Position numbers and translations under genes: made by a program. Below are positions 7,265 to 15,349 of a stretch of 25,038 nucleotides of DNA, in pieces (position 1 is the first letter of the stretch; each line of letters opens with the position of its first letter). The DNA is from JBBILG01 sp037445085 (GTDB lineage Bacteria; Pseudomonadota; Gammaproteobacteria; Burkholderiales; Methylophilaceae), in NCBI GenBank assembly GCA_037445085.1, contig JBBILG010000016.1, forward strand, positions 1-25,038. Direction: 5' to 3'. A model generated the notes under the pieces. The model ran no database searches, had not been told where the DNA came from, and worked only from the letters and a program-made list of their open reading frames with translations.

Positions 7265-8133
7265 CGTGCGGGGATGGCCAGGTGGCGGGCCTTATCGGCG
7301 ATAACGTATACCGTGCGGCCGCGGATGTGGAAAAGGTCGGCGGCGTGCTGGAAGCTTTCCGAATGGCCGGCGAACAGCAGGGCGTCGCCGTGCATGACCG
7401 GCACGAACTTCTGCAGGATCCGGTATTGCGTCGGCTTGTCGAAATAGATCATCACGTTGCGGCAGAAAATCGCCTCGAACGGCCCGCGCACCGGCCATTT
7501 CTCGTCGAGCAGGTTGAGCGGGCGGAAGGTGACCAGATCGCGCAGTTCGCGGCGCACCTGGACAAAGCCGGCATGGCGGCCGGCGCCCTTGAGGAAGAAG
7601 CGCCTGAGGGTGTCCTGCGGCAGCTTCTCCACCCGCTCCATGGGATAGATGCCGGCCTCGGCCTTCTTCAGCACGCTGGTGTCGAGGTCGGTGGCGAGGA
7701 TGTGCACTGGCGGCGTGTAGCTGCCAAACAGGTCCACCATGGTCATTGCCATGGTGTAGGGCTCTTCCCCGGTGGATGCGGCGCTGCACCACAACTCGAT
7801 GGGGCGGCGATGGCGCACCCTGCCGATGTGCTCGGCCAGCAGCGGGAAATGGTGCGGCTCGCGGAAGAAGGCGGTGAGGTTAGTGGTGAGCGAGTTGACG
7901 AAAGCTTCCCATTCCGCCGGATCGTTGGTCTCCAGCAGCGCCAGATAGTCGCGGAAAGTGGTCAGGCCGGTGGCGCGCAGGCGCCGCCCCAGCCTGCTGT
8001 AGACCATGTCCTTCTTGGCCTCGGACAGGTTGATGCCGGCATGGTCGTAAATCAGCCGGCGGATGCGCTGGAAATCCTGCTCGGTGAAGTGGAATTCACG
8101 TCCTTGGACATCGTTGTTTGCCGCGAGCGCCAC
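7261..8133 (-). CDS. cheR: CheR chemotaxis protein methyltransferase
   Basis: A 290-residue SAM-dependent enzyme that methylates glutamates of chemoreceptors. The N-terminal helical domain (FTEQDFQRIRRLIYDHAGI) is followed by the methyltransferase domain with ELWCSAASTGEEPYTMAM (SAM-binding motif I), ATDLDTSVL (acidic loop) and IFCRNVMIYFDKPTQ, all standard for CheR. The start is uncertain. The GTG at 8133 leaves 20 bases after the receptor gene; a GTG at 8169 would add 12 residues and overlap that gene by 16 bases. Neither has a clear ribosome site. The upstream receptor ends in an EWEEF tether peptide, the kind CheR docks to through its beta-subdomain. The stop overlaps the cheD start. Confidence 0.93.
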   Translation of the reverse strand: MALAANNDVQGREFHFTEQDFQRIRRLIYDHAGINLSEAKKDMVYSRLGRRLRATGLTTFRDYLALLETNDPAEWEAFVNSLTTNLTAFFREPHHFPLLAEHIGRVRHRRPIELWCSAASTGEEPYTMAMTMVDLFGSYTPPVHILATDLDTSVLKKAEAGIYPMERVEKLPQDTLRRFFLKGAGRHAGFVQVRRELRDLVTFRPLNLLDEKWPVRGPFEAIFCRNVMIYFDKPTQYRILQKFVPVMHGDALLFAGHSESFQHAADLFHIRGRTVYVIADKARHLAIPAR

Positions 8134-8153
8134 GAGCCGGGTCGCCGGTCTGC

Positions 8154-10853
8154 TTAAAACTCTTCCCACTCGTCGTCGCCGCTGACCCTCGGCGGTTTGG
8201 GCCTGGCGGGAGCTGGTCTGGGCGCGGCGAGGCGGGCGTTGCCGCGGGTGGCCGTGGCGCGTGGCGCGGGTGCCGCCAGTGCCGCTGGCGTGCCGGACAG
8301 CTTGAACACGCTGACCGCTTCCAGCAGGGACTGCGCCTGTTCTTCGAGCGATTCGGCGGCGGCGGCGGCTTCTTCCACCAGGGCCGCGTTCTGCTGGGTG
8401 ACCTCGTCCATTTGCGCCACCGCCTGGTTGACCTGATCGATGCCGGTGCTCTGTTCCACCGAGGCGGCGGCGATTTCGGCCATGATGTCGGTGACGCGCT
8501 TCACCGAGGTGACGACCTCTTCCATGGTGCGGCCGGCCGCCTCCACCAGCCGGGTGCCGCCCCCCACCTTGTCCACGGAATCGGAGATGAGCTGCTTGAT
8601 TTCCTTGGCGGCGGCGGCGGAGCGCTGCGCGAGGTTGCGCACCTCGCCGGCCACCACGGCAAAGCCGCGGCCCTGCTCGCCGGCGCGGGCGGCCTCCACC
8701 GCGGCGTTGAGCGCCAGGATGTTGGTCTGGAAGGCGATGCCGTCGATGACACCGATGATGTCGACGATCTTGCGCGAGGACTCGTGGATGGCGGACATGG
8801 TATCGACCACTTCGCTGACCACTTCGCCGCCCTTGACGGCGACCCCGGAAGCGGCGGCGGCCATCTGGTTGGCCTGCTTGGCGTTCTCGGCGTTCTGCTT
8901 CACGGTGGAGGCGAGTTCCTCCATGCTGGAAGCGGTTTCCTCCAGCGAGGACGCCTGCTCTTCGGTGCGCTGCGACAGATCGGTGTTGCCGGCGGCGATT
9001 TCCCGCGCGGCGGTGTTGATGGAATCGGTGGCGGCGCGGATCTGTTCGATCAGCTTGCGCAGGTTCTCCACCGTGGCGTTGGAGTCGTCCTTGAGCTGGC
9101 CGAAGGTGCCGAAATACTCGCCATCGATGCGTTCGGTGAGGTCGCCGCGCGACAGGGCGTTGAGCACGCGCACCACTTCGTTAAGACCGGTTTCGCTGGT
9201 CTCCAGCAGTTTGTTGAGGCCCTCCGCCAGGTTGCGGAAGAAGCCTTCCTTGTTGCCGAGGTCCAGGCGGGTGGTGAAATCGCCCAGCACGGCCGCTTCC
9301 ACCATTCTTTCCAGTTCACGCTCGATGGAGACTTCATTGGTGCGGTCGTTCCATTCCACCACGCTGCCCAGGCGTTCGCCTTGTTCGTTGATGNNNNNNN
9401 NNNNNNNNAGGGCAAAGGTGCGGCCGCCCACGCAGATCTGCGTCTTGTGCGTCGACGTGAAGCTGCCGAGCAGGCCGCGCTGGTGCGCCGGGTTCTTGTG
9501 GAACCGATCGATGTTGCTGCCCATCAGCTTGGCAGGATCGAAGCCCGAGAACACGCGGCGCAGGTCGGTCTCGGCATTTTGCATCATGCCGTGGATGGCC
9601 TTGTTCATGTAGATGATGTTGAGGTCGTTGTCGGCAATCATCACGTTGGTGGAGACATTGTCCAGCGCGATTCTGATGCGCAGGTTCTCGTTGGCCAACT
9701 TCTCGGTCAAATCCACCCATTCCGCCACCGAACCCATGCGCTCGCCCTTGTCGTTGATGACCGGGTTGGCAGTCACCTGCAGGGTGCGGCTGCCGATCTT
9801 GAGCGTGGCGGTGTAGGAGGAGTTCAGCGTGGCCAGCAGGTTCTTCTGGTGCGACGGATTCTTGTGGAAGGTGTCGATGTTGGTGCCGATGAGCTGGTCG
9901 GCATCGAAATTGGGCAGTTGCTTGCGGATGTCCGCCTCGGCTTCCTTGAGTATCTTCTGTACCGACTTGTTGATGTAGATGATGTTGCGGTCGTTGTCGG
10001 CAATCATGGCGCCGGTGGTGACGTTGTCCAGCGCGATCTTGACGCGCAGCGACTCGTCGGCGATGCGCCGCGTCTCGTTCATGTCGTAGCCGAGCTTGAT
10101 CTGCACCGAACGCAGCGCCTGCAGTACCTGGCCGACCTCATCGTTGCGCGCCATGTCGAAGTGCACGTTGAGGTTGCCCTCCGATACCGTGCGCAGGTGG
10201 CGGGCGGTTTCCTGCAGCGGCGCGATCAGCATGCGCATGAGGAAGCCGGCGCCGGCCAGGATGCCGAGTAGGGTGAGCGCCAGTCCTACCATGGCCAGGC
10301 TGCTGCCGAGGCCGAGCTGCCAGCTGGCAGCGGCCAGCAAGACACCGAGCAGCGGCATGGCGAAGGCGGTCAGGATCTTGCACTGCAGCGACATGTCGAT
10401 GACCTTGCTGCGCAGGCGCTGCTGCAGCCGCGGCTTGGGGAATACCCCCTGGTTCCACTGGCGATACAGCGCTTCGGCCGCCTCGATCTGCTGCCGGCTC
10501 GGCTTGTTGCGCACCGACATGTAGCCCACCACCTGGCCGTTCTGGCGTAGCGGCGTGACGTTGGCTTCCACCCAGTAGAAATCGCCGTTCTTGCAGCGGT
10601 TCTTGACGATGCCGGCCCACGGCCGGCCCGCCTTGACCGTATTCCACAGATCCTCGAAGGCGGCCGGCGGCATGTCCGGATGGCGCACGATGTTGTGGTT
10701 GCTGCCGATGAGCTCCGCTTCGGTGTAGCCGCTGATGCGCACGAAATCCTGGTTGACCGAGGTCAGAATCCCCTTCAGGTCGGTGGTGGAGACGATGGTG
10801 TCCTTGTCGGTCAGCACGTATTCGTTCGTGGTGACGGGCATGTTGATTTTCAC
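8154..10853 (-). CDS. Aer-like chemoreceptor with three PAS domains and CheR/CheB tether (contains assembly gap)
   Basis: An 899-codon receptor. The N-terminal PAS (about 12-115) is strongly Aer-like, with Asn34, Arg57, His58 and Asp60 in NIVRHPDMP and then GIVKNRCKNGDFYWV; these are FAD-binding positions in E. coli Aer. Two hydrophobic segments at 161-212 make a membrane hairpin with no periplasmic domain, followed by HAMP (about 210-265). Two tandem homologous PAS domains (269-385 and 391-505) each contain FHKNPxHQ. The signalling hairpin spans about 590-850, tip near IAFQTNILALNAAVEAARAGE. A flexible Ala/Pro linker leads to the C-terminal EWEEF, an xWxxF tether for CheR/CheB. The GTG start has GAGGAG six bases upstream and overlaps the cheW stop as GTGA. 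Fifteen N hide about residues 482-487 of PAS3. Likely role: energy or oxygen taxis. Confidence 0.93.
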   Translation of the reverse strand: MKINMPVTTNEYVLTDKDTIVSTTDLKGILTSVNQDFVRISGYTEAELIGSNHNIVRHPDMPPAAFEDLWNTVKAGRPWAGIVKNRCKNGDFYWVEANVTPLRQNGQVVGYMSVRNKPSRQQIEAAEALYRQWNQGVFPKPRLQQRLRSKVIDMSLQCKILTAFAMPLLGVLLAAASWQLGLGSSLAMVGLALTLLGILAGAGFLMRMLIAPLQETARHLRTVSEGNLNVHFDMARNDEVGQVLQALRSVQIKLGYDMNETRRIADESLRVKIALDNVTTGAMIADNDRNIIYINKSVQKILKEAEADIRKQLPNFDADQLIGTNIDTFHKNPSHQKNLLATLNSSYTATLKIGSRTLQVTANPVINDKGERMGSVAEWVDLTEKLANENLRIRIALDNVSTNVMIADNDLNIIYMNKAIHGMMQNAETDLRRVFSGFDPAKLMGSNIDRFHKNPAHQRGLLGSFTSTHKTQICVGGRTFAXXXXXXINEQGERLGSVVEWNDRTNEVSIERELERMVEAAVLGDFTTRLDLGNKEGFFRNLAEGLNKLLETSETGLNEVVRVLNALSRGDLTERIDGEYFGTFGQLKDDSNATVENLRKLIEQIRAATDSINTAAREIAAGNTDLSQRTEEQASSLEETASSMEELASTVKQNAENAKQANQMAAAASGVAVKGGEVVSEVVDTMSAIHESSRKIVDIIGVIDGIAFQTNILALNAAVEAARAGEQGRGFAVVAGEVRNLAQRSAAAAKEIKQLISDSVDKVGGGTRLVEAAGRTMEEVVTSVKRVTDIMAEIAAASVEQSTGIDQVNQAVAQMDEVTQQNAALVEEAAAAAESLEEQAQSLLEAVSVFKLSGTPAALAAPAPRATATRGNARLAAPRPAPARPKPPRVSGDDEWEEF
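9394..9408. other. Assembly gap (15 N) inside the third PAS domain
   Basis: Fifteen N interrupt the Aer-like receptor gene but keep the frame. By alignment of PAS3 to PAS2 (offset 122 residues), the missing residues correspond to the VTANPV segment of PAS2, so the true gap size is probably close to 15 bases. The tandem PAS duplication may have hindered assembly. Confidence 0.95.
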
Positions 10854-11362
10854 GGTTGGCTCCTCGGGTTCTGGACTTCGGGGTTGTCGATCAGGGCCAT
10901 GTCCTGGCTGGACATCAGGCGCTCGATGTCCACCAGGATCAGCATGCGGTCATCCACCGTGCCGAGGCCGATCAGGTATTTGGTGTCTATGCTGGCCACC
11001 AGCTCGGGCACCGGGCGCACCTGCGAGGCCTGCAGGGTGATGACATCGGACACGCCATCCACCACGATGCCCATCACCCGGCCGCTCAGGTTGAGGATGA
11101 TGACCACGGTGAACGGCCCGTATTCCGCCTTGCCCAGGCCGAAACGCACGCGCAGGTCGACGATGGGCACGATGGCCCCGCGCAGGTTGATGACGCCCTT
11201 GATGAACTCCGGCGTGTTGGCGATTCTGGTCACGGCGTCGTAGCCGCGGATTTCCTGTACCTTGAGAATCTCGATGCCGTACTCCTCGCTGCCGAGCACG
11301 AAGGTCAGGTATTCCCCCACGGGTGCGTCGGTTGCGTTTTCGGCGGTTTCTGTATCGCTCAT
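10850..11362 (-). CDS. cheW: CheW coupling protein
   Basis: A 170-residue CheW with the double SH3-like fold. It links chemoreceptor tips to CheA. Family segments are visible: YLTFVLGSEEYGIEILKVQEI near the N-terminus, TPEFIKGVINLRGAIVPIVDLR in the middle, and VDGVSDVI with a late ILVDIERLM. The ATG at 11362 has AAGGAG five bases upstream. It lies 31 bases after cheA, and its stop overlaps the start of the Aer-like receptor. It has short polar extensions at both ends compared with E. coli CheW (about 167). Confidence 0.95.
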   Translation of the reverse strand: MSDTETAENATDAPVGEYLTFVLGSEEYGIEILKVQEIRGYDAVTRIANTPEFIKGVINLRGAIVPIVDLRVRFGLGKAEYGPFTVVIILNLSGRVMGIVVDGVSDVITLQASQVRPVPELVASIDTKYLIGLGTVDDRMLILVDIERLMSSQDMALIDNPEVQNPRSQP

Positions 11363-11393
11363 TGCGGCTCCTTCCCGAATCGGGGCCAGACTC

Positions 11394-13674
11394 CTAGCCC
11401 CGCTGTTGTCCCATCCCGATCAGCGTGGCCACGTCCAGGATCAGCGCCACCGTGCCGTCGCCCATGATGGTGGCGCCGGAGACGCCTGCAATCCTGCGGA
11501 AATTGGTCTCCAGGCTCTTGATCACCACCTGCTGCTGGCCGACCAGCGCATCCACGAACAGGGCCGCCTTTTTGCCTTCCGCCTCGATCAGTACCAGCAC
11601 GCCCCGGCAGGGGTCGGCGATGGCGGCTGGCAGGTTGAATACCTGGTGCAGCGCGATGATGGGCAGATACTCGCCGCGCACGTGCACCATGCGCCCCTGG
11701 CCGGTGACGGTCCTGAGGTCGCCGGGTTGCGGCTGCAAGGTCTCGACGATGAGGTTGAGCGGGATGACGTAGAGGCCATCCCCCAGCGCCACCGTCATGC
11801 CATCCAGGATGGCCAGCGTCAGCGGCAGGCGGATGGTCATGGCGGTGCCGATGCCGGGCGCCGATGCGATGCTGATGCTGCCGCCCATCTCGGTGATGTT
11901 GCGCTTGACCACGTCCATGCCAACCCCGCGTCCCGACACGTCGGTGACCACTTCGGCGGTGGAAAATCCGGGCGCGGAAATGAGCGCCCACACGTCGGCG
12001 TCGGACATGCCGTCGGAGACGTCGAGATCGCGTTCGCGCGCCTTGGCCAGGATTTTTGCGCGGTTGAGGCCGGCGCCGTCGTCGCGCACTTCGATGACGA
12101 TGTTGCCGCCCTGGTGCGCTGCCGAGAGCGTGATCGTCCCCTTGGCCGGCTTGCCGGCGGCGAGCCGGCGGTCCGGCAGTTCGATGCCGTGGTCCAGGCT
12201 GTTGCGTACCAGGTGGGTCAGCGGGTCGGCGATCTTCTCGATCAGGCTCTTGTCCAGCTCGGTGGCCTCCCCCATGGTGACCAGCTCCACCTGCTTGTCG
12301 AGCTTGCCGGCGAGATCACGCACCAGACGCGGGAAGCGGCTGAACACGAAGCTGATCGGCATCATGCGGATGGACATCACCGCTTCCTGCAGGTCGCGTG
12401 TGTTGCGTTCGAGCTGGGCAAGGCCGTTGTGCAGGGCTTCGTAGAGCACGGGATCGACGCGCGCGGCGGTCTGTGCCAGCATGGCCTGGGTGATGACCAG
12501 CTCGCCGACCAGGTTGATGAGCTGGTCCACCCGCTCCACACCCACGCGTATGGTGGTGTCGCCGGTGCCGGCCGGCTTTGCCTTTGCCGCCTCCCTGGGC
12601 CTTGCGGCTGGCGTCTGGGCGGGCGCTGCTGCGGCCGGCTGGGGCAGGGGGGTGAAAAATCCGTAGCCTTCGCCGTCGATGCCGGCGGGAGCCGGCTGCG
12701 GGGCCGTGTCGGTGAAGAAGCCGTAGCCTGCATCGGCTGCCGCCCCGGCAGCCGGCATTTCCGCGAAAAGTCCGTAGGCCTCTCCACTGCCGGCTGCGGG
12801 GAGCGGCTCGAAAAAGCCGTAGCGGTCGCCGGATTCCGCGTGCGTGGCGGCCTCGTGCGGCTCGAACAGCCCGTAGCCAGCGTCCCCGGCCGCCGCCGCG
12901 GTTTCCTGCGGTTGTGCGGTGATGCTGAATTCCGACGGATCGGCGACGAAGGCGAACAGTTCCCGCACCTCGGTGATCGGCACTGCGGTTTCGAGCAGGA
13001 AGCGCCATTGCGCGGGGGCGGATTGCGCCTTTTTGCTCTTCTTGTCCTTTTTGCCTTTCCTCCAGGCCGGGGGGGCGGCCAGCGTCCGCACCTCGCCCAG
13101 CCGGGACAGTTCGCCGAGCAAATCGTCCATCGCGTGTTCGCGCGCGAGAAAAACGGCGCCCGGGGTGAACGCAATCTCGTAGTGATGGCTCCGCTGCCCT
13201 GGGCACCGTGGCTGCTCCGGCGGCGGCAGCGGTGGCGTTCCGCGAGGATGCGGCGGGTTGCCGTGCCGCCGCCGGCGCGGGAGTGTCCTGCCGTGCCAGT
13301 TCGCGCAGCCTGGCGCAGACCGCCGAGGCGGGCGCGGGGTCCGCACGGGTACCGTCGATGTGGCGGGCCAGTTGCGCCTTGAGCACGTCGGTTGCTTCGA
13401 GAAACACGTCGATCATCTCGCCGTGCGGCGCCATCTCGCCCTTGCGCAGGCGATCCAGCAGGTTTTCCAGCACGTGCGTCACTTCGGTCATGTCGGTGAA
13501 ACCGAAGGTGCCGCTGCCACCCTTGATCGAGTGCGCGGCGCGGAAAATGGCGTTCATCTCCTCGATGTCGGGAGCCTCCACGTCCAGTTCCAGCAGCAGC
13601 CGCTCCATTTCCGCCAGGTGCTCCGCGCTCTCCTCGAAGAACACCTGGTAGAACTGGCTCATGTCGATGCTCAT
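11394..13674 (-). CDS. cheA: CheA histidine kinase, split by an apparent +1 frameshift
   Basis: Cytosolic chemotaxis kinase that phosphorylates CheY. The first frame (ATG 13674, GAGGGA five bases upstream) encodes the Hpt domain with phospho-acceptor His48 in AAHSIKGGSGTFGF. Around 13180-13260 the coding signal moves to another frame, which continues HHYEIAFTPGAVF (a small regulatory domain), a lysine-rich patch, a linker with five YG(F/L)F repeats, the dimerisation domain (VDQLINLVGELVITQ), the ATPase (HLVRNSLDHGIE, VRDDGAGL, GRGVGMDVVK) and the CheW-like domain to TAG at 11394. The downstream frame is offset one base 3', as if one extra base were present. With N gaps nearby in this assembly, sequence error is the simplest cause; a real mutation or recoding is possible. 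If real, Hpt and kinase are separated. Confidence 0.88.
12654..12875 (-). repeat. cheA: Five aromatic YG(F/L)F repeats in the CheA linker
   Basis: Within the CheA linker the motif YGFF or YGLF occurs five times, encoded at 12864-12875, 12810-12821, 12765-12776, 12714-12725 and 12654-12665. Spacing is 18, 15, 17 and 20 residues in protein order. Each is preceded by a small or charged residue and followed by an acidic or Thr/Ala residue and then Pro/Ala-rich filler. Codons differ between copies (GGA/GGC/GGG; TTT/CTT/CTG), so these are protein-level repeats rather than a recent DNA duplication. Confidence 0.9.
13180..13260 (-). other. cheA: Site of apparent +1 frameshift in cheA
   Basis: Upstream of this stretch the frame whose codons start at positions divisible by three encodes CheA Hpt. 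Downstream, only the frame one base further 3' encodes CheA. The best candidate is the run reading CCCAGGG on the minus strand (13197-13203), where one extra C or G would explain the shift. No stop occurs soon in either frame because of the high G+C. Confidence 0.75.
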
Positions 13675-13714
13675 GCACGTCCCTCAGGCTGTGGTGCCAT
13701 CGCGCCCCGACCGC

Positions 13715-14080
13715 TCAGCCGATGACTTTCTTGACCACTTCCAGCAGCCTGGCCGGATCGAACGGCTTGACCAGCCAGCCGGTGGCGCCGGCGGCGCGAC
13801 CCTGGGTCTTCATGGCTTCGCCCGATTCGGTGGTGAGCATGAGAATGGGTGTGCTCTTGTACTGGGGCAGGGCGCGCAGGCTCCTGATCAGCGTGATGCC
13901 GTCCATGCGCGGCATGTTCTGGTCGGTGAACACCAGGTCGAACGACCTGGCCCTGGCCTTGTCCAGGCCATCCTGGCCATCGACGGCTTCGGTGACCTCG
14001 TAGCCGGCGGATTTGAGCGTGAACGACACCATCTGGCGGATGGAGGCGGAATCGTCCACGGTGAGGATGGTCTTGGCCAT
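13715..14080 (-). CDS. cheY: CheY-like single-domain response regulator
   Basis: A 121-residue receiver domain with no output domain. Phosphorylation-site residues are all present: acidic pair Asp9-Asp10 (LTVDDS), phospho-acceptor Asp53 (FTDQNMPRMDG), Thr83 (LMLTTES) and Lys105 (WLVKPF). The ATG at 14080 has AAGGAG nine bases upstream. It lies 40 bases before cheA and 28 bases after a short chemoreceptor. It is probably the phospho-acceptor of the local CheA. Whether it controls the flagellar motor or acts as a phosphate sink cannot be told from sequence, since no flagellar genes are present. Confidence 0.95.
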   Translation of the reverse strand: MAKTILTVDDSASIRQMVSFTLKSAGYEVTEAVDGQDGLDKARARSFDLVFTDQNMPRMDGITLIRSLRALPQYKSTPILMLTTESGEAMKTQGRAAGATGWLVKPFDPARLLEVVKKVIG

Positions 14081-14108
14081 GTGCGGAATCTCCTTGATGG
14101 TACTGGGG

Positions 14109-15326
14109 CTAGAACAACTCGATGTCGCCGGCGTCCACGTTGACCTGCTTGACCGGGTTGTGCCTCGATCTTTCGATGAGGTCGGTCATTTCCCGGATGG
14201 CGCTGCGCAGCCTGTCCAGGCGGTCGCTGTCGGCCTGGTGCTGCCGCTCGATGGCGGCGATGCCGTCGAGGATGGACCGGATGATCTCCATGCGTCCGCC
14301 GGCATGGGCCACCAGTTGCGTGGCCATATCCTGGAATTGCAGGGTGGTGATGGCGGCATGCACGTTCTGTTCGACCTCGTCGGTGGCGGCGGAGAGCTGT
14401 CCCACCGCCGCCAGCATGGCGGCGTTGATCTGCTGGATGCGGGTGATCATGCCCTCGACGTTCTGCTTGGATTGCAGGGCAAAGTTCATGTCCTTGGAGG
14501 AGATCTCGTAAATCACCCGTTCCGCCTTATCCACCGACTGGTTGACATCGGCCATATGACTGCGGATTTCGGTGCTGAACTCGTTGGAGCGCAAGGACAG
14601 CTTGCGCACCTCGTCGGCCACCACGGCGAAGCCGCGGCCGGCTTCACCGGCGCGCGCCGCCTCGATGGCGGCGTTGAGGGCGAGCAGGTTGGTCTGGCTG
14701 GCGATGCCTTCGACCTCGTTGAGGATCTGGTTGATCTTGGCCATCTTCTCGCCGATTTCTTCCATCTGGCCGACCAGTTGCATGCCGAACTTGCTGTTTT
14801 CCACCGTGTTGTCGACAAACATGGTGAGGGTGACGGAAGTGTCGTCGAGGAACTTCTCGAAGCTGATCTGCCCGGCATCCCCGGCATTACCGCCCGGGGA
14901 GGCGCCCATCGTCTGCGAAGTGAGCTGCAGCATGAGCCCGTGCTGGCGGCGGGCGATGCCCTCCAGTCCGGTGAAGCTGTCGATCAGCTTGTGAATGGCG
15001 TCGTCCAGTAGGGTGCGCAGTTGCGCCAGCTCGCTCTGGGTGTTGCCGACCTGGCCGTCGAATTCCTCGCGCAGCACGCGCAACAGGCCGTCGAAGCTGT
15101 CCGCGAGACCGGAAATCTCGCGGTCCACGGCACGCGGCTGCCACTGGCGGGCATCCCGCTGCCTGCGCTGATGCCAGGTCAGCGCCAGCCAGGGCAGCAC
15201 ACCGATGCCGACGAGAACCATGCCCTGCGCCGGGTTGATGGAGGGGCCGGTATCCGCCAGCAGCAGCATGGCGAACGCCACGAGCAGCGACAGGGCGATG
15301 CCGAGCAAGGGGGGGTGCTTTTGCAT
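14109..15326 (-). CDS. Short two-TM chemoreceptor-like protein with CheZ-like motif and GDIELF tail
   Basis: A 405-residue receptor-like protein. Two membrane helices at about 8-25 and 35-51 are joined by a short loop, so there is no periplasmic sensor. A helical region (66-190) with a Gly-rich break near 141-152 precedes the conserved signalling tip (IASQTNLLALNAAIEAARAGE, 208-228) and ADEVRKLSLRS. Further on, LQFQDMATQLV contains Asp333 and Gln337 in the D-xxx-Q spacing of the CheZ phosphatase motif (Asp143/Gln147 in E. coli). A charged, probably flexible tail ends GDIELF, similar to the end of CheD. It lies between the STAS gene and cheY in a cluster without cheZ. It may form a CheA array, act on CheY-P, or both; this is inference. 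Annotation pipelines would call it an MCP. Confidence 0.9.
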   Translation of the reverse strand: MQKHPPLLGIALSLLVAFAMLLLADTGPSINPAQGMVLVGIGVLPWLALTWHQRRQRDARQWQPRAVDREISGLADSFDGLLRVLREEFDGQVGNTQSELAQLRTLLDDAIHKLIDSFTGLEGIARRQHGLMLQLTSQTMGASPGGNAGDAGQISFEKFLDDTSVTLTMFVDNTVENSKFGMQLVGQMEEIGEKMAKINQILNEVEGIASQTNLLALNAAIEAARAGEAGRGFAVVADEVRKLSLRSNEFSTEIRSHMADVNQSVDKAERVIYEISSKDMNFALQSKQNVEGMITRIQQINAAMLAAVGQLSAATDEVEQNVHAAITTLQFQDMATQLVAHAGGRMEIIRSILDGIAAIERQHQADSDRLDRLRSAIREMTDLIERSRHNPVKQVNVDAGDIELF

Positions 15327-15349
15327 GGGCCGCTCGCCGTCGGGGTGGG

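Noticed and set aside
8118..10271. Very long open frame (over 700 codons) on the plus strand antisense to the Aer-like receptor
   Set aside because: The opposite strand encodes a clear multi-domain chemoreceptor. The plus-strand translation is rich in His, Gly, Val and Asp in the pattern typical of antisense frames in G+C-rich genes, with no recognisable domain.
11262..13382. Open frame of about 700 codons on the plus strand antisense to cheA and cheW
   Set aside because: Same composition artefact opposite well-supported che genes; low-complexity translation without family motifs.
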